Source of the DNA: Blasia pusilla
Taxonomy: Eukaryota; Marchantiophyta; Marchantiopsida; Blasiales
Direction of reading: 5' to 3'
DNA length: 64,000 bases
Assembly (NCBI GenBank): GCA_050084515.1
Contig: CM114272.1
Coordinates: forward strand, 10,602,001-10,666,000
Position numbers and translations under genes: made by a program. A model generated the notes under the pieces. That model worked only from the letters and a program-made list of their open reading frames with translations. It was not told the origin of the DNA and did not search any database. This document shows, piece after piece, positions 59,508-64,000 of this stretch (position 1 is its first letter; every line of letters begins with the position of its first letter).

Positions 59508-61784
59508 TGTCACGTCTTTTAGGATAGATCAGTGAGATCTAGTAGAGCGTCTTCGTGAGTAGTGGAGGACACACCCACTAGGTTGAGGGTGACCTTTGAG
59601 GCCCCGGGAAACCTGAGAGAGCAGGTTTTCCTTTCGTTTTGGCTCATTTGGAGCCATATTGAGGAACTTAGTATTTTAGGTAAGTACCATTTTGAGTATA
59701 TGATCTACTTTCTATTTTTGGTAAGAAACCCTTGACCTCTTACATCAGGTCCAGACCCAAGGAGGTGACTTGGGAGAATAGGTTACCATGGAGAGAGTTT
59801 GGGAGAAGGGAGGGATATACCTTCAGGAGAGAGAGCTTGAGAGCTCATTCTCTCTTTGTTGAACCTCTTGGCATGAGGCGGCGGAGCTATGGTCCCTTGC
59901 CTTGTGAGTGTAACCCAAGCCTCTCATTAGGAGAGTGGGTTTGGTTTGACATGAGAGAGAGTGCACACCTTTGAGAGCTATGGTGTGAGATGGTGTAGAG
60001 AGAGATTGGATCTTATTTTACAAAGAAAGAAATGAGAGAATGAGAGAGTGAGACAGCTTCATGAGGGAGCTCGCTGGTAACTCGCTGTTTTTGCAGGTTG
60101 GGGACCGTGTTCCCCGTTCAGCGGCTCATGGGAGTGCTCACCGGAGCAAGGGCTACTTTAATTTTTCTTTGCATTTGCCGATTTTTCGTGTGGAAGAGTG
60201 GCGCGCGGAAGCGCATCCCAATTTTTGATAGGGATTGAGTATGGGGGTGGATTGCCCCATGCCGGTGCTCTAGGGACCACCATGTAGCTTGCTGATTTGT
60301 ATTTTTATAGGTCTTACATTTTCGTTGGGAGAAATCAGTGCGGAAGCGCTACCGAGTTTTGTGTAGGAGAAAAAGACATTGGGCTTTATGACAATCCCCG
60401 TAAGTTTTTACTGGAATGTCCAATTCTGAATATTTTTCAACGTTGTCGTAGATCGTGAAGCGATGCACGTCGTCCAACAAACAATGCGCAATTTGGAGTT
60501 CCGAGAAAAACGTTATGGTCAATCTTGCAAAACTGCCATTGCTAGGCAATTTTTAGGGTTAAATTGTTCAAACCCTAAACCAGCCGCCACGCCGGCGGCG
60601 GCCGTTGCCGTCATAGTCACCGTCAATGGTCCGCCGTCGACAGTCAACCGTCATCGTCAGCGGTCCAGCATCCGTAGTCCACCCTTTGGTTGCCATTGTC
60701 ACCATTACGGAGTGGAGGGACTTCCACGACGTTCGTTGTTTCTCTGACTTGCGTCGCCACCACGTACTTTGTTTTGGCCGCCACCGTCATCACAATTTTG
60801 TCATCAACCAGTGATGGCAGATGACCTCCGGTTATGGTGTTTGAGTTTTGATTTCATGCTATGATGTGATTGGTAGCCGCTCGACGACGATCGAGTACCG
60901 TGTCGTGACGCCCGTAGCCGCAACGCGCCGCCGATTGCCGCGCCGTGCCGCTCGTGGCCGCACCTCAACGTCTCGATCACGGAGCCGCACATCATTGTGG
61001 AGCAAAGTGTGGGTTTATTATTGATTGAGGAGGGTATGCCGCCGAATGCCGCTTCCCACCATCGAGGGCCGTGCCGTTCGTAGCCGTTCCGTGCCGCCTA
61101 CAACACCGCACCGTTCCGCTGGAACCGCACTATCTATCGAGGAGTTTTGAGCAGTGTCAATACGGGAGGAGTATGACTTGCTGATTGGAGGAGTTATCTC
61201 CACGACCGGGTTGGGGTTGAGATTTGCAGTTGCTGAGGAGCGACATCGACATGTGTTCAGGTTATCCATTCTAGTCCTTCACCCTGCACGAGTGAGGGAT
61301 TCTGGGATTTTGGTAGTTTATTTGGGGATATTGGGTTGTGTGGATGTTGAGAGCATCATTTATGCATGTGGTTTAGGAGACATAGACGTGTGTGGGATGT
61401 CCGGAGTTGAGGGTAGGTTGGCGATGAGATGATAGCCTGGTCGATTTGCCGCACCACGCCGCTTGTTGCCGCACGTCACACGTCTCGGGGAGTGAGAGTG
61501 TAGATCGAGTGCCGCATGTTTGGGATGAGTGATTGAGGGATTACTCACGAGGTTGAGAGTGATCGTGTGAGAGGGGCACGAGGGCCATCACGGCGTCCTT
61601 TCAGGATTTTGAGAGGCGAGGTAGTGGACTTGAGAGTAGCTCTTGAGGGTTTACCCGGAGTGGTGCGAGGTTTCGAGGGTCTCCACGTGGGAGACAACCT
61701 CGATCTCCTTCTGTGTTGTCTTCAGACGCGGGGGAGCGTGTAGAGGAGTTTGTGAGCACATCGCCTACCAATTGGGCTTACGAG

Positions 61785-62870
61785 ATGGACGATCAGGGTA
61801 GAGGACCGCGTAGGTTTTCAGGTGCAATATGCACGATTGAGTTGCAGGATTTCATAGTAGAGTTTAGGAGTTGGTGCGACTCCCAACGGGCCAGGAACTC
61901 TAGAGAGTTCAACCCGTTTACAACATGGAATGGTATCTTCCAGCATTTAGTGGGGGCGCCCATGGACGATTACCATGAGTTCTCTCAGAGATATGCACGT
62001 GAGATTGAGGCGTGGAGGCTCTACTATGACCCACATTATGTGTTATGGACGGAGCCGTTCCCAGATGAGGAGGAGGAGCCAAGAGAGGCTACTTTCTCTT
62101 CCACTAGTGATGTTTTAGGAGGGGTCACTCGCACGGGAGAAATTGCACCGTCTAGTCGGGTTCATCCCAGGTTCAACCCTATGGTTGAGTTCTTTGCTGA
62201 GTTGAGGCCGAGCTACCAGGGGGTACGGACGGAGACGTTGCGGAGCATCCATGACTTCCAGAGGCGCCCGGGTGAGAGTTTGCGTGAGGCTTACACTCGC
62301 TTGCGCCGGTTGATCAATGTCACTCAGGGGATGATAGAGGCTCAGGCTATCCAGTCATGGTACGCGATGCTGGACCGGACCCTACGGACACATATGCGGG
62401 AGGGGATGCTTCTTATGAACACCTCCCCTACGTTGAGAGATGTTTTTAGGACCACCGAAAACAATGAGCGCAACATGGCGGAGGAGAGCGTAGCCACCAT
62501 GGGTTCTAGGCAAGAGCAGTCACGATTGTCTGCACTACCTGTGCAGAAACGTGGACTCCGAGATAGGTCAAGTGTGGCACCACGCGCTCAAGGAGGATAC
62601 CGGGAGGCCGTGCCACAAAGACCTGTGCAATCATATGCGGCTCAGCAGTAGCCGCCTACTATTACTTGTTGGTCATGTGGTGGAGCCCATCATCAGCGCA
62701 ATTGTACTCGTTAGGGTCATGGACGTGTGCCTCAGCATGGAGGAGGAGATGGTGCTGCACCAGGAGGTTATCAGTGTGACTATTGTCAGAGGTTTGGTCA
62801 TACACGCGCCATGTGTTTCAGTTTACATCCTGAGTTATGTCCGGACCGAGGGCCTGAGAGGGCACCAGAG
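61785..62870 (+). pseudogene. Gypsy B gag
   Basis: The gag frame (from ATG 61785, EMDDQGRGPRRFSG) runs to TAG at 62649-62651 and continues in the same frame through two zinc knuckles, CWSCGGAHHQRNC (62667-62705) and CDYCQRFGHTRAMC (62775-62816). A single CAG-like codon changed to TAG appears to separate core and knuckles. Otherwise this copy is better preserved than A. Confidence 0.75.
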
Positions 62871-63359
62871 CGAGTAGCCAGTGCGGGTGGGCCTAGAGAT
62901 CGTGCACCAGGTGGACCCGTTTGGGGACGAGGAGCTGGAGTTGCCTGACGGGGTGGTAGAGCTGTCCATGGAGGAGGTAGAGTACCACCACCTAGACGCG
63001 CCGAGGGAGACGTCGGACGTGAGGCTCGGATGGCTGCTCAGATACAACAGCTACAAGAGCAGATTGCTGCTATGGCATTGTGGTTACCCGATGCCGGATC
63101 CGTGGCATCGACATCATATGGACCAGCAAGAGATCTCGAAGATCCTGGTTGGATGTGCGGGGTTGCCCAGATGAAGGCCGCCGTAGTTGTGACGCGTGGA
63201 GCAGCCGTAGAGTTGGATCCACAGCGAGGGGAAGCCAGAAAACAAACAAGGCTTCCTCTGTCTTTCACCTTGTCTAAAGCGATGAGGACCCCATCGATGG
63301 GTCCTCATCAAAGTTCTTCGAGACTTGGTGATGTTGTTGGTATGTAGGCACGGAGGGAG

Positions 63360-63960
63360 ATGGGAGAAGCGAGTGTGACGACTCTTATTGTTGATGCTCA
63401 CGAGGGGCATGTGTCGAGCACATTGTTGGGGGCGGCCATCGTTGTGTACCACACTCCTTTATTTTCTGCTTCCGATGTTATGACGTTGGGGGGTACGCCC
63501 GCCGAGGCTTTTTGGCTGGCCGCTTCACTATGTAAGCGCGGAGTTGGAGTTCCTCCATCACGTTCAAAGGTGATTGCAAAGGAGGTGATGGATGCTCGGG
63601 CCGTCCACGTCAGATTCATGGCACGCTGCGGCTGCTAGGATGGCGGAGATGCCCGCAAGAATCGCGATAGAGCGTGCCATGGCTTCTCCTGGTGTTGTGT
63701 TGCTAGATAACCAAGGAGAGGTCTTCCGGTTGGTGAGTCCTTGAGGTAGAGCTTAAGGGTGAGTCGAGTACCACATAGTATATCACCCGACAGGAGGTCG
63801 TGGTGAGCATTTTCTCGGGACATCCTAGAGATGAGTCTGTGATGCGCTCTAAGGCGATAGTGAGTGATGCAGAGTCCTACGACGTCTTGGTTGGTGGAGC
63901 AGTGTTATACCCAATGGGTTTTCCCTGGATTACTAGGAGGAGTTAGCGTCCTACAGACCA
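63360..63960 (+). pseudogene. Gypsy B protease region, internally deleted
   Basis: The frame SASDVMTLGGTPAEAFWLAAS matches A near 42000. A 33-bp segment (about 63564-63596, SKVIAKEVMDA) is present here and missing from A, while about 120 bp near 63757 are missing here. The end (near 63930-63960) matches A at 42555-42590. Confidence 0.6.
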
Positions 63961-64000
63961 AGATGGCAGTCAGGCAATGGGCGCCTTAGCTCATTACCCG

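Larger units (their letters stand above)
59508..64000 (+). mobile_element. Gypsy element B, cut by the window end
   Basis: It is collinear with Gypsy A from TGTCACGTCTTTTAGG (59508) through leader, gag, zinc knuckles and the protease region. The window ends at the point corresponding to A 42620, before the methyltransferase domain. The protease region has lost about 120 bp near 63757, including the stretch that holds the D-L-G-A site in A. Confidence 0.8.

Overview
This looks like nuclear DNA of a green land plant. Two intact host genes with ordinary GT-AG introns can be read end to end: a plastid terminal oxidase (PTOX, nine exons, 374 residues, 15782 down to 12109) and an NRT1/PTR-family (NPF) transporter (four exons, 620 residues, 54550 down to 51042). 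Almost everything else recognisable is transposable element: Mutator-like, Helitron, Copia and Gypsy. I cannot name the species. A seedless plant is only a weak inference from the style of the elements.

Layout. 1-6785: right part of a Mutator-like element (copy E1), cut by the window edge and inserted in a Gypsy fragment (6786-7102). 7103-12108: gene-poor, with one MITE. 12109-15782: PTOX. 16478-20920: decayed Helitron, minus strand. 21156-33617: a second, nearly complete Mutator-like element (E2, about 12.5 kb) bounded by a 9-bp direct repeat. 34555-37966: Copia element, 5' part missing, abutted by Gypsy A. 37967-about 46162: Gypsy A. About 46200-48275: third retroelement fragment. 48276-51041: no recognised gene. 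51042-54550: NPF transporter. 54551-59507: nothing recognised. 59508-64000: Gypsy B, cut by the window end.

The most interesting content is two unrelated transposon families that each carry a DNA-methyltransferase-like gene. E1/E2 carry, divergent from a SWIM-type Mutator transposase, a four-exon gene for a protein of about 1,213 residues. It has a charged N-terminus, a ParB/sulfiredoxin-like domain (WDGNHRFMAW) and a permuted N6/N4 adenine/cytosine methyltransferase-like domain whose catalytic motifs are altered. The introns, divergent promoter and 3' region of these elements, but not the exons, are packed with short palindromes (half-site CAACCCGTCGGA and its complement), often about 65 bp apart. 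I did not see them elsewhere in the window. A ParB-like protein encoded next to arrays of palindromes suggests a self-recognition or anti-silencing module; this is inference. Gypsy A carries a DNMT3-like cytosine-C5 methyltransferase domain between protease and reverse transcriptase, and E1 sits inside another copy of that domain. All copies here are damaged, often by CAG to TAG, CGA to TGA or TGG to TAG changes, as expected for decay of methylated CG/CHG cytosines.
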